Shown in pieces: positions 18,456-27,531 of a DNA stretch of 64,000 nt; positions within the stretch are counted from its first letter, which is position 1; each line of letters begins with the position of its first letter. The notes beneath the pieces were generated by a model. The model worked only from the letters and a program-made list of their open reading frames with translations. It made no database searches and had not been told where the DNA came from. This stretch comes from Bacteroides coprosuis DSM 18011 (GTDB lineage: Bacteria; Bacteroidota; Bacteroidia; Bacteroidales; Bacteroidaceae): NCBI GenBank assembly GCA_000212915.1, contig CM001167.1, positions 1 to 64,000 on the forward strand. Direction: 5' to 3'. The position numbers were made by a program, and so were the translations under genes.

Positions 18456-20576
18456 ATGAAGAAAACAACGTTATTATTATTAACAGGAGCTATGATTAGT
18501 TCATGCAGTACAAAACAGAATAAGTCTATTACTTATCCTGAAACGAAAAAAGTAGACACGGTAGATGTTTATTTTGGCACAGAAGTAGCCGACCCTTATC
18601 GATGGTTGGAAGATGATCGCTCAGCTGAAACAGCAGCTTGGGTAGAAGCTCAAAACAAAGTAACTAATGCTTACTTACAGCAGATCCCATTTAGACAAGC
18701 TCTGTTAAAGAGACTGACAGATCTTACCAACTATGAAAAAATGAGTGCACCATTTAAAAAACATGGTCAATACTATTTTTACAAGAATGATGGTTTGCAA
18801 AACCAAAGTGTACTCTATACACAAAAAACATTGGAAGACACTCCAGAGGTATTTTTAGACCCTAATAAGCTATCAGATGATGGAACTGTAGCATTAAAAG
18901 GCTTAAGTTTCTCCAAAGATGGCAAATACGCTGCATACACCATTTCGAGAAGCGGCTCAGACTGGACAGAAATTTATGTAATGGACGCAGCAACCAAACA
19001 ACCGCTACAAGATCATATCGTATGGGCTAAGTTTACAGGTGCATCTTGGTGTGGTGACGGTTTTTATTATAGTGCTTATGATGCTCCTAAAGAGGGATCA
19101 GAGTTCTCTAGTAAAAATGAAAATCATAAGATTTATTACCACAAATTGGGTACTCCTCAAGCAGATGATAAGTTAGTCTATGAGAATAAAGAGCACCCAC
19201 TCCGTTTTTATTCAGCTAGTGTTAGCGAAGATGAAACGATCTTATTTATTTATGAATCTGGAGAAGGCAGAGGTAATGCTTTATTTATGAAAGACCTTAA
19301 AAAAGCAAACAGCCCTATTGTTTCTTTGGCTACAGATTTTGATTATACTTACTCCCCCCTTGATGTTATTGGAGATAAGATTTACATCTTAACAAATTTC
19401 CAAGCTCCAAACTACCGTATTATGGTAGCAGATACAAACAATCCGCAAATAGGACAATGGACCGAATTGATTCCCAATCAAGAATCGGTTATTGCAGATG
19501 CTCAGTTTATAGATAATAAACTATTTATCACTTACGATAAAGATGCATCTAGCCACCCATTTATCTATAGTTTAGATGGCAAATTAATTCAAGAAGTACA
19601 ATTACCATCGGTAGGTAGTGTAGGCTTTACGGGTGATAAAGAGGAGAAAGAATGCTTTATGGTGTTTACATCATTTACAACTCCTACTTCTATTTACAAA
19701 TACAATATTGACGCAAACTCTTATGAGCTTTACAGAGCTCCTAAAGTGGATTTCAACCCAGATGAATATGAAAGTTATCAGGTCTTCTTCCAGAGCAAAG
19801 ATGGAACTAAGATTCCGATGTTCCTGACTCATAAGAAAGGTCTAGTTAAAGATGGTTCTAACCCCGTATATCTCTACGGATATGGTGGTTTCAATATTAG
19901 TTTAAATCCAGGATTCTCTGCTGCAAGAATACCATTCCTAGAAAACGGTGGTATTTATGCACAAGTTACTCTTCGTGGTGGAGGGGAGTATGGAGAAGAT
20001 TGGCACATTGCAGGAACTAAGATGAATAAACAAAATGTTTTTGATGACTTCATTGGTGCTGCAGAATATCTAATTCAAGACAAATATACTTCAGCTAAAA
20101 AAATAGCTATAGTAGGTGGTTCGAATGGCGGATTGCTTGTTGGAGCATGTATGACTCAACGTCCAGAGTTATTTGGAGCAGCAGTACCTCAAGTTGGGGT
20201 AATGGATATGTTACGCTACCACAAATTCACTATTGGCTGGAATTGGGCAAGTGATTATGGAACAAGTGAAGATAGCAAAGAAATGTTTGAGTACTTATAC
20301 AATTACTCTCCACTTCACAGTTTAAAGCCAAATACCACTTATCCTCCAACACTAGTTACAACTGCTGATCATGATGATAGAGTTGTTCCTGCTCACTCAT
20401 TTAAGTTTGCTGCACGCTTACAAGAATGTAGCGACGGAACCAATCCTACAGTTATAAGAATTGACAGTAAAGCAGGACACGGAGCAGGTAAACCTATAGG
20501 CAAAGTCCTAGAGGAACAAGCAGACACGTATGGTTTCATTATGTATAACCTTGGAATGAACCCCAAATTTAATTAA
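18456..20576 (+). CDS. Prolyl oligopeptidase family (S9A) lipoprotein
   Basis: Serine peptidase that cuts after proline in short peptides. The N-terminus is a lipoprotein signal with lipobox around ISSC (Cys17), so the protein is exported and lipid-anchored. Residues of roughly 25-400 form the seven-bladed propeller (YPETKK, DPYRWLEDD). The C-terminal alpha/beta-hydrolase has the nucleophile in GGSNGG, the Asp in DHDDRV and the His in KAGHGAG. At 706 aa it is a full-length family member. It stands alone between its own promoter region and a terminator. Confidence 0.94.
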   Translation: MKKTTLLLLTGAMISSCSTKQNKSITYPETKKVDTVDVYFGTEVADPYRWLEDDRSAETAAWVEAQNKVTNAYLQQIPFRQALLKRLTDLTNYEKMSAPFKKHGQYYFYKNDGLQNQSVLYTQKTLEDTPEVFLDPNKLSDDGTVALKGLSFSKDGKYAAYTISRSGSDWTEIYVMDAATKQPLQDHIVWAKFTGASWCGDGFYYSAYDAPKEGSEFSSKNENHKIYYHKLGTPQADDKLVYENKEHPLRFYSASVSEDETILFIYESGEGRGNALFMKDLKKANSPIVSLATDFDYTYSPLDVIGDKIYILTNFQAPNYRIMVADTNNPQIGQWTELIPNQESVIADAQFIDNKLFITYDKDASSHPFIYSLDGKLIQEVQLPSVGSVGFTGDKEEKECFMVFTSFTTPTSIYKYNIDANSYELYRAPKVDFNPDEYESYQVFFQSKDGTKIPMFLTHKKGLVKDGSNPVYLYGYGGFNISLNPGFSAARIPFLENGGIYAQVTLRGGGEYGEDWHIAGTKMNKQNVFDDFIGAAEYLIQDKYTSAKKIAIVGGSNGGLLVGACMTQRPELFGAAVPQVGVMDMLRYHKFTIGWNWASDYGTSEDSKEMFEYLYNYSPLHSLKPNTTYPPTLVTTADHDDRVVPAHSFKFAARLQECSDGTNPTVIRIDSKAGHGAGKPIGKVLEEQADTYGFIMYNLGMNPKFN

Positions 20577-20595
20577 CATATTAATTATCAAATAG

Positions 20596-20635
20596 AAGCA
20601 GACTCCTCATTATGTAAGGAGTCTGCTTTATTTTT
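20596..20635 (+). terminator. Terminator after the S9 peptidase gene
   Basis: A perfect 12-bp stem (20596-20607 with 20617-20628), 9-nt loop and T-rich tail. Confidence 0.9.
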
Positions 20636-20658
20636 AAAACATTTTTAGTCAAACATTC

Positions 20659-20691
20659 ATTGACAAATCCATATATAATTCTATATATTTG
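20659..20691 (+). promoter_or_regulatory. Promoter of gdhA
   Basis: ATTG at 20659-20662, 21 bp, then TATATTTG at 20684-20691. This is close to the Bacteroides consensus. It predicts a start near 20696 and a leader of about 50 nt. Confidence 0.7.
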
Positions 20692-20747
20692 TATATAAGA
20701 GTTTATTTCAGCTCTAAATAACAAATAACCTCACTAAAAATTTAACT

Positions 20748-22085
20748 ATGAATATTGATCAAATTGTAGCTGATTTAGCTGCTAAACACCCTGGAGAACC
20801 AGAGTATCATCAAGCAGTAAAAGAAGTTCTTCTATCCATTAAAGATGTTTACAATGAACATCCTGAATTTGGAAAAGCCAAAATCATAGAACGCTTAGTA
20901 GAACCCGATCGTATCTTCACTTTTAAAGTTACTTGGGTTGATGACAAAGGTACTCCTCAAGTAAACTTAGGTTATAGAGTTCAATTTAATAACGCTATCG
21001 GCCCATATAAAGGAGGTATTCGCTTCCACCCATCTGTAAACCTTTCTATTCTTAAATTCTTAGGATTTGAGCAAACCTTCAAAAATGCTTTAACAACACT
21101 ACCTATGGGTGGTGGTAAAGGTGGTTCTGATTTTTCACCAAAAGGGAAAAGTGATGCCGAAATCATGCGTTTCTGTCAAGCTTATATCTTAGAATTATGG
21201 AAATATTTAGGTCCAGACACCGATGTTCCAGCAGGAGATATAGGGGTTGGAGGTAGAGAGGTAGGCTATATGTATGGTATGTACAAAAAACTAACCAACG
21301 AATGCACAGGAACTTTTACAGGAAAAGGTCTATCCTTTGGAGGATCTGTAATTCGTCCAGAAGCCACAGGATTTGGAGCTCTTTATTTTGTAAATGAAAT
21401 GCTCCAGACTAAAGGCCAAGATATTCAAGGAAAGACAGTTGCTATTTCAGGTTTTGGAAATGTAGCATGGGGAGCTGTAACAAAAGCCACAGAACTAGGA
21501 GCCAAGGTAGTTACTATATCTGGTCCTGATGGATATATACTAGATCCAGAAGGAATTTCAGGTGAAAAGATAGACTATATGCTAGAACTAAGATCATCAG
21601 GAAACGATGTAGTTGCGCCTTATGCTAAAAAATATCATTCAGCCACATTCTTCCCTGGCAAAAAACCTTGGGAAGTCAAAGTAGATATAGCAATGCCTTG
21701 TGCTACACAAAATGAATTAAGTGGAGAAGATGCTCAAAAGCTCATCAATAATAAGGTAGGATGTGTAGCCGAGGTATCTAACATGGGTTGTACACCAGAA
21801 GCAATTGATTTATTTATAGAAAATAATATTACCTTTGCACCAGGAAAAGCTGTAAATGCAGGTGGTGTAGCTACTTCAGGACTAGAAATGTCTCAAAATG
21901 CACTTCACCTTCCATGGACAGCAGCCGAAGTTGACCAAAAACTTCACCAAATAATGCATGGCATTCATAGTCAATGTGTGCAGTATGGTAAAGAAGAATC
22001 TGGTTACTTGAATTATGTAAAAGGTGCTAATATTGCAGGCTTCATGAAAGTGGCAGATGCTATGTTAGGCCAAGGTATAATTTAA
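20748..22085 (+). CDS. gdhA: NADP-type glutamate dehydrogenase
   Basis: Converts 2-oxoglutarate and ammonium to glutamate, the main ammonium assimilation route in Bacteroides. At 445 aa it is the hexameric small GDH. Seen motifs are YKGGIRFHPSVN, the catalytic-lysine segment PMGGGKGGSDF (Lys124), PAGDIGVGGREVGYM, and the Rossmann motif SGFGNVAWGA. The coenzyme preference for NADP is by resemblance to the biosynthetic group and is not proved here. The RlpA-like gene begins 9 bp downstream and may be co-transcribed. Confidence 0.95.
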   Translation: MNIDQIVADLAAKHPGEPEYHQAVKEVLLSIKDVYNEHPEFGKAKIIERLVEPDRIFTFKVTWVDDKGTPQVNLGYRVQFNNAIGPYKGGIRFHPSVNLSILKFLGFEQTFKNALTTLPMGGGKGGSDFSPKGKSDAEIMRFCQAYILELWKYLGPDTDVPAGDIGVGGREVGYMYGMYKKLTNECTGTFTGKGLSFGGSVIRPEATGFGALYFVNEMLQTKGQDIQGKTVAISGFGNVAWGAVTKATELGAKVVTISGPDGYILDPEGISGEKIDYMLELRSSGNDVVAPYAKKYHSATFFPGKKPWEVKVDIAMPCATQNELSGEDAQKLINNKVGCVAEVSNMGCTPEAIDLFIENNITFAPGKAVNAGGVATSGLEMSQNALHLPWTAAEVDQKLHQIMHGIHSQCVQYGKEESGYLNYVKGANIAGFMKVADAMLGQGII

Positions 22086-22094
22086 TAGAGAATA

Positions 22095-22544
22095 ATGGGT
22101 AAGAAAATAATACTTCTTATTTGTGTAATATTTAGCACTACTTGTCTTTTCGCTCAAGAAGAGGTGGGTAGTGCTTCTTTTTATAACAACCGATTCCATG
22201 GAAATAAAACAGCAAGTGGAGAGCGATATAATAAGAACTTATTAACTTGTGCACATCCCTCCTATCCATTTGGAACAAAACTAAAAATAACTAACCAACA
22301 CAACGGAAAAGAAGTCTATGTCAAAGTAAATGACAGAGGTCCATTCAAATCTAAGAGAATCATTGATTTATCTTATTTGGCTGCAAAAGAGTTAGATATT
22401 ATAAGAAGAGGAATAGCCTCTGTAAAAGTAGAAGTAATAAGAGACTTTTCTGATAAAAAACCTCCTATCACTCCAAAACTAAATTTTAGCTGGGCTAATA
22501 TTTATCGACTAACCTTTCGGATTCCTGATAAGTTAGTGAGGTAA
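22095..22544 (+). CDS. rlpA: RlpA-like double-psi beta-barrel protein
   Basis: A 149-aa exported protein with a signal peptide ending near LFAQ (residue 20) and an RlpA barrel: GSASFYNNRFHGNKTASGE, LTCAHPSYPFGTKLKITN and VKVNDRGPF. The conserved His and the DRGPF aspartate are present. In Pseudomonas RlpA is a lytic transglycosylase acting on naked glycan strands. This protein lacks the C-terminal SPOR domain, so septal targeting would need another route. It begins 9 bp after gdhA, and its 3' end overlaps the convergent lipoprotein gene by 43 bp. Confidence 0.87.
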   Translation: MGKKIILLICVIFSTTCLFAQEEVGSASFYNNRFHGNKTASGERYNKNLLTCAHPSYPFGTKLKITNQHNGKEVYVKVNDRGPFKSKRIIDLSYLAAKELDIIRRGIASVKVEVIRDFSDKKPPITPKLNFSWANIYRLTFRIPDKLVR

Positions 22545-23017
22545 TAATTATCCCCTATATTCATAGATTCCACTCCAACAGAGTAAACACTTTCTCCATA
22601 TTTAAAGAATAACTCTCCCTTATAAGGAGGCTCACTCTGTCTATAAGGAATAACATAATCTAAGTATATTACTTTATTCCACTCAATACCAAGCATTGCA
22701 GCTTCTCGCTTAGTATTGTATATGGATTTATATAAGTATTGTGGTCGTTCTGATTGTTCATCTTCTATTAGTGAATAAAGACTATTCTTTGTCTTTTCTC
22801 CTTTTACAGTTTCAGATAAGCATTTATTGATATCATTAGTCGTTGCAAAAAAACCAACAAGTTCTTTTGCCTCTAGTTGGTTTATTTGCTCAAGGACTTC
22901 AAAAGAGAAATGTCCAATACCTTCTAAGCTACCTACGCTCTTTCCTGAAGAAGAACATGATACAAGATTGAATGAGAGTCCTAAAGCTAGGACTAAATAA
23001 AATAGCTTTCTATACAT
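22502..23017 (-). CDS. Lipoprotein of unknown function
   Basis: A 171-aa protein with a signal and lipobox near LVSC (Cys21), followed by a Ser/Gly-rich linker. The rest contains no family motif I recognise. The C-terminal half looks beta-rich (YLDYVIPY, GELFFKYGESVYSVGVESM). It is convergent with rlpA with a 43-bp overlap of the coding ends. No regulatory signal is obvious. Confidence 0.75.
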   Translation of the reverse strand: MYRKLFYLVLALGLSFNLVSCSSSGKSVGSLEGIGHFSFEVLEQINQLEAKELVGFFATTNDINKCLSETVKGEKTKNSLYSLIEDEQSERPQYLYKSIYNTKREAAMLGIEWNKVIYLDYVIPYRQSEPPYKGELFFKYGESVYSVGVESMNIGDNYYLTNLSGIRKVSR

Positions 23018-23130
23018 AGTTTTATTTTAACATAATTAATCTAGTCAAAGATAAATATCCTATCAGGCTATAGCAAATAAAAAAGAACTAAGGTTCTAAA
23101 CTATTACCTAAAATACAGATTAAGGATGTA

Positions 23131-23158
23131 AAAAAAGGCAGTTGCAACTGCCTTTTTT
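23131..23158 (-). terminator. Terminator after cca
   Basis: A perfect palindrome of 14 + 14 bp with A-run and T-run ends, 4 bp beyond the cca stop on the minus strand. Confidence 0.9.
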
Positions 23159-23162
23159 GTGT

Positions 23163-24608
23163 TTATTTCATAAACTCTGATTGAATCGTTAGTCCTTTTG
23201 ATTTCGCTTTATCCATTAAAAAATTAAATGCTGCATCATATTCATTGGGAATAACTCCATCGAGAATAGCATCTTTAATAGCAGTCTTCAATGAACCCAC
23301 TTCTTTCGAAGGAGGTAAATTAAACATCTCCATTATCTCTTCCCCACTGATTGGTGGTTGGAAATTACGAACTCTATCTTTTTCTTCTATTGACTTAAGT
23401 TTCCGACGAACTAAAGCAAAATTATTTAAGAATCTCTGCTTGCGTTCTAAGTTTTTAGAAGTAATATCAGCTTCACAAAGTGTCATTAAATCATCTATAT
23501 CGTCTCCTGCTTCAAAGAGCAAACGACGAACAGCAGAATCTGTTACTTCATCATCGGCTATAACGATAGGACGCATATGCAAACGCACTAACTTTTGAAC
23601 ATACTTCATCTTTTCATTCATAGGTAATTTCATCTTCCTAAATATTTTAGGAATCATCTTCTCCCCTATAAAATTATGATTGTGAAATGTCCAACCAGCT
23701 TTGGGATCCCATCGCTTAGTTGCAGGCTTTGCAATATCATGCAATAAAGCGGCCCACCTTAACCACAAGTTATCTGTAGCTTGACAGATGTTATCTAAGA
23801 CTTGTAAGGTATGATAGAAATTATCTTTATGCCCGCGTCCATTTACGGTCTCAACTCCTTGCAAGGCCAAAAGCTCTGGAAATATTAAAGCCAACAAACC
23901 TGAACGATCCAAATCAACAAAACCCTTGGAGGGTACTGGTGAAAGGATTATCTTATTCAACTCATCGGCAATACGTTCTTTTGAGATAATTTCAATACGC
24001 TCATGATTACGAGCCAAAGAGTCAAAAGTATCATCCTCTATATAGAAATTCAATTGGGTAGCAAAACGGATGCAACGCATCATACGCAATGGATCATCAC
24101 TAAAGGTGATATCTGGATCAAGTGGAGTACGTATCGTTTTCTCCTCCAAATCTTTCATTCCATTAAAGGGATCAATTAGCTCACCAAAACGCTCCTGATT
24201 TAGACATACTGCCATGGCATTGATCGTAAAGTCTCTACGATTCTGATCATCTTCTAAAGTTCCATCTTCCACAATTGGTTTTCGGGAGTCTCTTTGATAA
24301 GATTCTTTTCGAGCTCCTACAAACTCTACTTCCAAGTTTTTATACTTTACTTGTGCCGTTCCAAAGTTTTTAAAGACAGATAAATTGGCTCCTCTTCCTA
24401 GCTTGCGAGTTAAAGCCTCGGCTATTTTAATTCCACTCCCAACAACAACAACATCAATATCTGTTGATGGACGGTCTAGAAATATATCGCGCACATATCC
24501 TCCTACTACATAACATTCTAAATTTAGTTCGTCAGCAGTTTGGGATATTTGATGAAATATTGGACTATCAAATTTTTTCTTCAATTCATCACTTGTCAAC
24601 TCTTTCAT
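23163..24608 (-). CDS. cca: CCA tRNA nucleotidyltransferase with HD domain
   Basis: Adds or repairs the 3' CCA of tRNA. The nucleotidyltransferase core has [10 protein letters not shown] and the metal-binding pair in [10 protein letters not shown], then [11 protein letters not shown] and the [12 protein letters not shown] region. An HD hydrolase domain follows around LLHDIAKP. I set the start at the ATG at 24608 (481 aa, MKELTSDEL). The longer ORF would start at a TTG at 24644, which overlaps a perfect -7 promoter box. An ATG at 24617 is also possible. Whether it adds CCA or only A cannot be told by eye. Confidence 0.94.
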   Translation of the reverse strand: MKELTSDELKKKFDSPIFHQISQTADELNLECYVVGGYVRDIFLDRPSTDIDVVVVGSGIKIAEALTRKLGRGANLSVFKNFGTAQVKYKNLEVEFVGARKESYQRDSRKPIVEDGTLEDDQNRRDFTINAMAVCLNQERFGELIDPFNGMKDLEEKTIRTPLDPDITFSDDPLRMMRCIRFATQLNFYIEDDTFDSLARNHERIEIISKERIADELNKIILSPVPSKGFVDLDRSGLLALIFPELLALQGVETVNGRGHKDNFYHTLQVLDNICQATDNLWLRWAALLHDIAKPATKRWDPKAGWTFHNHNFIGEKMIPKIFRKMKLPMNEKMKYVQKLVRLHMRPIVIADDEVTDSAVRRLLFEAGDDIDDLMTLCEADITSKNLERKQRFLNNFALVRRKLKSIEEKDRVRNFQPPISGEEIMEMFNLPPSKEVGSLKTAIKDAILDGVIPNEYDAAFNFLMDKAKSKGLTIQSEFMK

Positions 24609-24633
24609 CTTTCTCATTTTAAGTTTCAGCTTG

Positions 24634-24641
24634 CAAAGGTA
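24634..24641 (-). promoter_or_regulatory. -7 box for cca
   Basis: TACCTTTG on the minus strand, a perfect TAnnTTTG. It predicts a transcript start near 24628, which rules out the TTG start at 24644 and supports the ATG at 24608 or 24617. Confidence 0.65.
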
Positions 24642-24657
24642 CAAAAAACTGATATTA

Positions 24658-24690
24658 TTTGTATTTTTGCTTATACAATAAATACTTTTG
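24658..24690 (+). promoter_or_regulatory. Promoter of the lipoprotein gene at 24695, very close to its ATG
   Basis: TTTG at 24658-24661, 21 bp, then TACTTTTG at 24683-24690, a full consensus match. The ATG begins only 4 bp after the -7 box. A second box TATTTTTG at 24662-24669 would give a leader of about 20 nt but lacks a -33 element. Confidence 0.6.
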
Positions 24691-24694
24691 ACCT

Positions 24695-25534
24695 ATGCGT
24701 AAAACAATTATTCTTCTTTTTTCAGTTATTTTATTTAGTGCTTGCGGACCTTCTGAGGATAATAAAGCACAAAAATATCTTGATGCAGCTCATTTATCTT
24801 TCCAAGAAGGTAACTATACTAAAGCAAAGCTCCAGATTGATAGCATAAAAACTCTTTACCCGAAAGCTTTTAAATCTAGAAAAGCTGGAAACAGATTTAT
24901 ACTACAAATAGAACAAGAAGAACAGTTAAGAGGTTTAACTTATTTAGATAGTTTAGAAACTAGTAAAAAAGAGGAGTTTGAAGCAATTAAAAAGAACTAC
25001 AAACTTGAAAAAGATGAAAAGTACCAAGAAATAGGACATTACATCATACCCGAGCAAGTCATAGAAAAGAATTTAAATCGTTCATTCCTCCGTTTTCAAG
25101 TGAATGAAAAGGGTGTTATGAGCATGACTTCTATTTACTCGGGCAAAGGCGCTATTCATCATCATACAGTCAAAGTGAGCGCTCCTGATGGTAGTTTTTC
25201 TGAGACACCCATGTCTAATGATACCTTTGTAACTGAAAATCTAGGTATTACATCCGAAAAATCAGATTTTAAAATGGGACAAGATGATGGATTGATCAAC
25301 TTCATCATTCTAAATAAAGATAAAAGCTTAAAAGTGACATTCATTGGAGATCGCTCTTATAACTTTACTCTTCATAAAACAGATATAAAAGCAGCTGTTG
25401 AAGTAGAAAAGTTAGCAAGAATTCTTCACACTATCACTGAAATTGATAAAGCAAGAGAAGAAGCTAATCTTAAATTGAAATTTGTTAAGATGAGAATGGA
25501 GAAAAATGACTCCATAGACAATCTTGAAAAATAA
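24695..25534 (+). CDS. Lipoprotein with TPR-like N-terminal segment, unknown function
   Basis: A 279-aa protein. The signal ends in the lipobox FSAC (Cys17). Residues 28-75 resemble one TPR-type helical hairpin (AAHLSFQEGNYTKAK, SIKTLYPKAF) and are followed by a charged helical region. The middle is beta-rich, and the C-terminus (190-279) is again charged and probably helical. I do not recognise the family. It is followed by a bidirectional terminator and stands as a single transcription unit. Conservation in Bacteroidetes is likely but unproved here. Confidence 0.8.
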   Translation: MRKTIILLFSVILFSACGPSEDNKAQKYLDAAHLSFQEGNYTKAKLQIDSIKTLYPKAFKSRKAGNRFILQIEQEEQLRGLTYLDSLETSKKEEFEAIKKNYKLEKDEKYQEIGHYIIPEQVIEKNLNRSFLRFQVNEKGVMSMTSIYSGKGAIHHHTVKVSAPDGSFSETPMSNDTFVTENLGITSEKSDFKMGQDDGLINFIILNKDKSLKVTFIGDRSYNFTLHKTDIKAAVEVEKLARILHTITEIDKAREEANLKLKFVKMRMEKNDSIDNLEK

Positions 25535-25553
25535 TCTATCTCGAAGAAAAAGG

Positions 25554-25599
25554 AAGAGGATATACTCTGTTTTATCAACAAAAGTATATCCTCTTTTTT
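25554..25599. terminator. Bidirectional terminator
   Basis: A 13-bp perfect stem (25554-25566 with 25583-25595), 16-nt loop, T-run on the plus strand and T-rich flank on the minus strand. It serves the lipoprotein gene and the convergent ruvA operon. Confidence 0.85.
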
Positions 25600-25605
25600 A
25601 TATTC

Positions 25606-25737
25606 TTACTTCACTCTTCGATTGAGTTGATTATTTGCCTTACTTGTTTTTGATTTTCCGACACGCTTACCTGTCGATTTCTTTTTTTGAGATTGAACTT
25701 TTCTAGGCTGTTCTACTTTTTTCTTGAATCTTCCCAT
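25606..25737 (-). CDS. 43-residue highly basic protein, third gene of the ruvA operon
   Basis: The translation begins MGRFKKKVEQPRKV and ends NNQLNRRVK. It has 17 Lys/Arg among 43 residues and only one acidic residue. The start codon lies 2 bp after the stop of the upstream gene, and AAGGAG sits at 25744-25749 on the minus strand, 6 bp before the ATG. This is a strong Shine-Dalgarno match, which is uncommon in this phylum. A terminator follows 7 bp beyond the stop. The size and charge suggest a ribosome-associated or nucleic-acid-binding protein, but I cannot match it to a named family such as ribosomal protein THX. Confidence 0.7.
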   Translation of the reverse strand: MGRFKKKVEQPRKVQSQKKKSTGKRVGKSKTSKANNQLNRRVK

Positions 25738-25739
25738 AA

Positions 25740-26747
25740 TCAATCTCCTTCATAAAATTCACCCAAATACCACCTAGTGATAAAGTCCCAATTATCTTGC
25801 AACAACTGATGTCCTTTATCAAATGGAAGAGCAGCTTCTTTTAGATAACCTTGACTTATACCATACTTTAGCAAATCGAAAGGGCAACTTCCTTGTTCAC
25901 AAAACAACACATAACTTTCCTCTTGAGCTTTATCGGCATCATACAAAGGATTTTGGTCTGCTTTGAAATAGAGGGCAGCTTCTGGAGCTAATAATATTCC
26001 TTTAGAGTTTGCATAAAGAATAAAGTTTTTGTGAGGTTTCATCTCGGGCATTAAAGATTCTTCTTTATCCTCCCACTTTAAAATATCAACAAAAAAACGA
26101 GCTAAATCATCATAACTAGCAAAGAATTGAAGAGGATATCCCTTAGTAAACTCTAATAGCTTTTTAGCGCTTGCTGATGTACAATGTTCTGCAGTAATCA
26201 AAGGCATTGCTTTTGCATTTCTCTGAAGCAACTCCATATCCATTATCCAGTCAGCTGATTCAGCCTCAGTAACAGGAGCATCTTCAAAAGCTTCATCCAA
26301 TAAATTGAATATTGAGCTAGATAATTGTTCTAACTCCTTATCGAGAGGGTTCATCAAAATATAGTCATCTCCTATCTCATCTTGAGGACAAGACAAAAAA
26401 GACCAGATTACAAATTGAATATCTTCTCGGTTAATTTCGCTATCGAAATACTCATCTTTCTTGATGTTATAGAAAGGCAATTTCTTTTGGTAAAGTTCTT
26501 CTATTCGATTTCTAAAGCGCATCCATCCTCCTCCCTCTGATACTGCATCTTCAAAATACACAGTCAACAGTAAAGCTAAGTCTTTATATTCTTCAAATGT
26601 AAATTCTTGAAGAATAGAACTTTCTTTTAAAAGAGGAATTAAGTTTTGAGCAAACTCTAAATACCACTGATCATCAGCAGAAGATTGCTGGTAAGTATGC
26701 AAAGACAACCAATCTTGCATATATATCTTTTCTGATTTATTATTCAT
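25740..26747 (-). CDS. Conserved Bacteroidales protein of unknown function (possibly DUF3843)
   Basis: A 335-aa soluble acidic protein with no signal peptide or membrane segment. The N-terminus contains KIYMQDWLSLHTY, and the protein has many aromatic and acidic residues (DYILMNPLD, WIMDMELLQRN). From memory this outline resembles DUF3843, a family limited to Bacteroidetes; that should be checked. It follows ruvA by 25 bp and precedes the small basic gene by 2 bp, so all three should be on one transcript. No function is known to me. Confidence 0.75.
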   Translation of the reverse strand: MNNKSEKIYMQDWLSLHTYQQSSADDQWYLEFAQNLIPLLKESSILQEFTFEEYKDLALLLTVYFEDAVSEGGGWMRFRNRIEELYQKKLPFYNIKKDEYFDSEINREDIQFVIWSFLSCPQDEIGDDYILMNPLDKELEQLSSSIFNLLDEAFEDAPVTEAESADWIMDMELLQRNAKAMPLITAEHCTSASAKKLLEFTKGYPLQFFASYDDLARFFVDILKWEDKEESLMPEMKPHKNFILYANSKGILLAPEAALYFKADQNPLYDADKAQEESYVLFCEQGSCPFDLLKYGISQGYLKEAALPFDKGHQLLQDNWDFITRWYLGEFYEGD

Positions 26748-26772
26748 AAATTAATTTAATCCAACAGACTAT

Positions 26773-27372
26773 TTATAATCTCTTAAGAGCTAGTTTTACC
26801 ACCTCTTCAATGGTGTGATTTGGGTTTTCTTTAAAAATAGCATGAACCACTTTACGAGTAGGAGCTGGAGCAAAGCCTAACATGGTCAGAGCAGAAATAG
26901 ACTCATTATAAATATCCATATCTGAAAGGGTAGACTCTCCTACAGTTACATGACCATTTTCAACTATAGCTGTTGATTTTATCTTATCTTTTAAATCAAC
27001 AATAATACGCTCTGCCGTTTTTTTACCAATTCCTTTTACAGATTGTAAAAGTTTGGTGTTTTCAGTTCCAATGGCCTCCACCAACTCTACTGGGCTTAAA
27101 GCAGACAATATCATACGTGCTGTATTACCACCAATACCAGATACGGAATTTAATAGCAAGAACAACTCTCGTTCTTCTTTGTTTATAAAACCGAATAGTT
27201 GGTGTGCATCCTCACGAATAACTTCTTGTATGTATAGTTTACATTCTTTTTTCCCTTGTAATGCTGAATAAGTATTTAGTGATATACTTACACCATAACC
27301 TACTCCATTACAGTCGACAACAGCTTGAGCTGGGGTTAGTTCAGCCAACTCACCTTTTACATATTCAATCAT
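26773..27372 (-). CDS. ruvA: Holliday junction branch-migration protein RuvA
   Basis: Tetrameric junction-binding subunit that loads RuvB. At 199 aa it is normal. The N-terminal OB domain starts [23 protein letters not shown]-like, two helix-hairpin-helix motifs appear in [11 protein letters not shown] and [13 protein letters not shown], and the C-terminal domain III (about 150-199) interacts with RuvB. It is the first gene of a three-gene operon. ruvB and ruvC are not in the window. Confidence 0.96.
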   Translation of the reverse strand: MIEYVKGELAELTPAQAVVDCNGVGYGVSISLNTYSALQGKKECKLYIQEVIREDAHQLFGFINKEERELFLLLNSVSGIGGNTARMILSALSPVELVEAIGTENTKLLQSVKGIGKKTAERIIVDLKDKIKSTAIVENGHVTVGESTLSDMDIYNESISALTMLGFAPAPTRKVVHAIFKENPNHTIEEVVKLALKRL

Positions 27373-27481
27373 AGAAACAGGACTTTAATTGGTCTTTAAA
27401 AAAGATAGTATCTCTCTCTATTTCTTTATGTTATTGACAAATTTTATCAAAACATTTGACCATAAAAAAGAATAATTTGAT

Positions 27482-27489
27482 TAGTTTTG
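27482..27489 (+). promoter_or_regulatory. Probable -7 box for ddh
   Basis: TAGTTTTG fits TAnnTTTG 42 bp before the ATG. TTTG at 27455-27458 is 23 bp upstream, slightly longer than usual. Confidence 0.45.
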
Positions 27490-27531
27490 AAACAAAAATA
27501 GATAAAATCGAATCATAAAGCTAAATAATTT

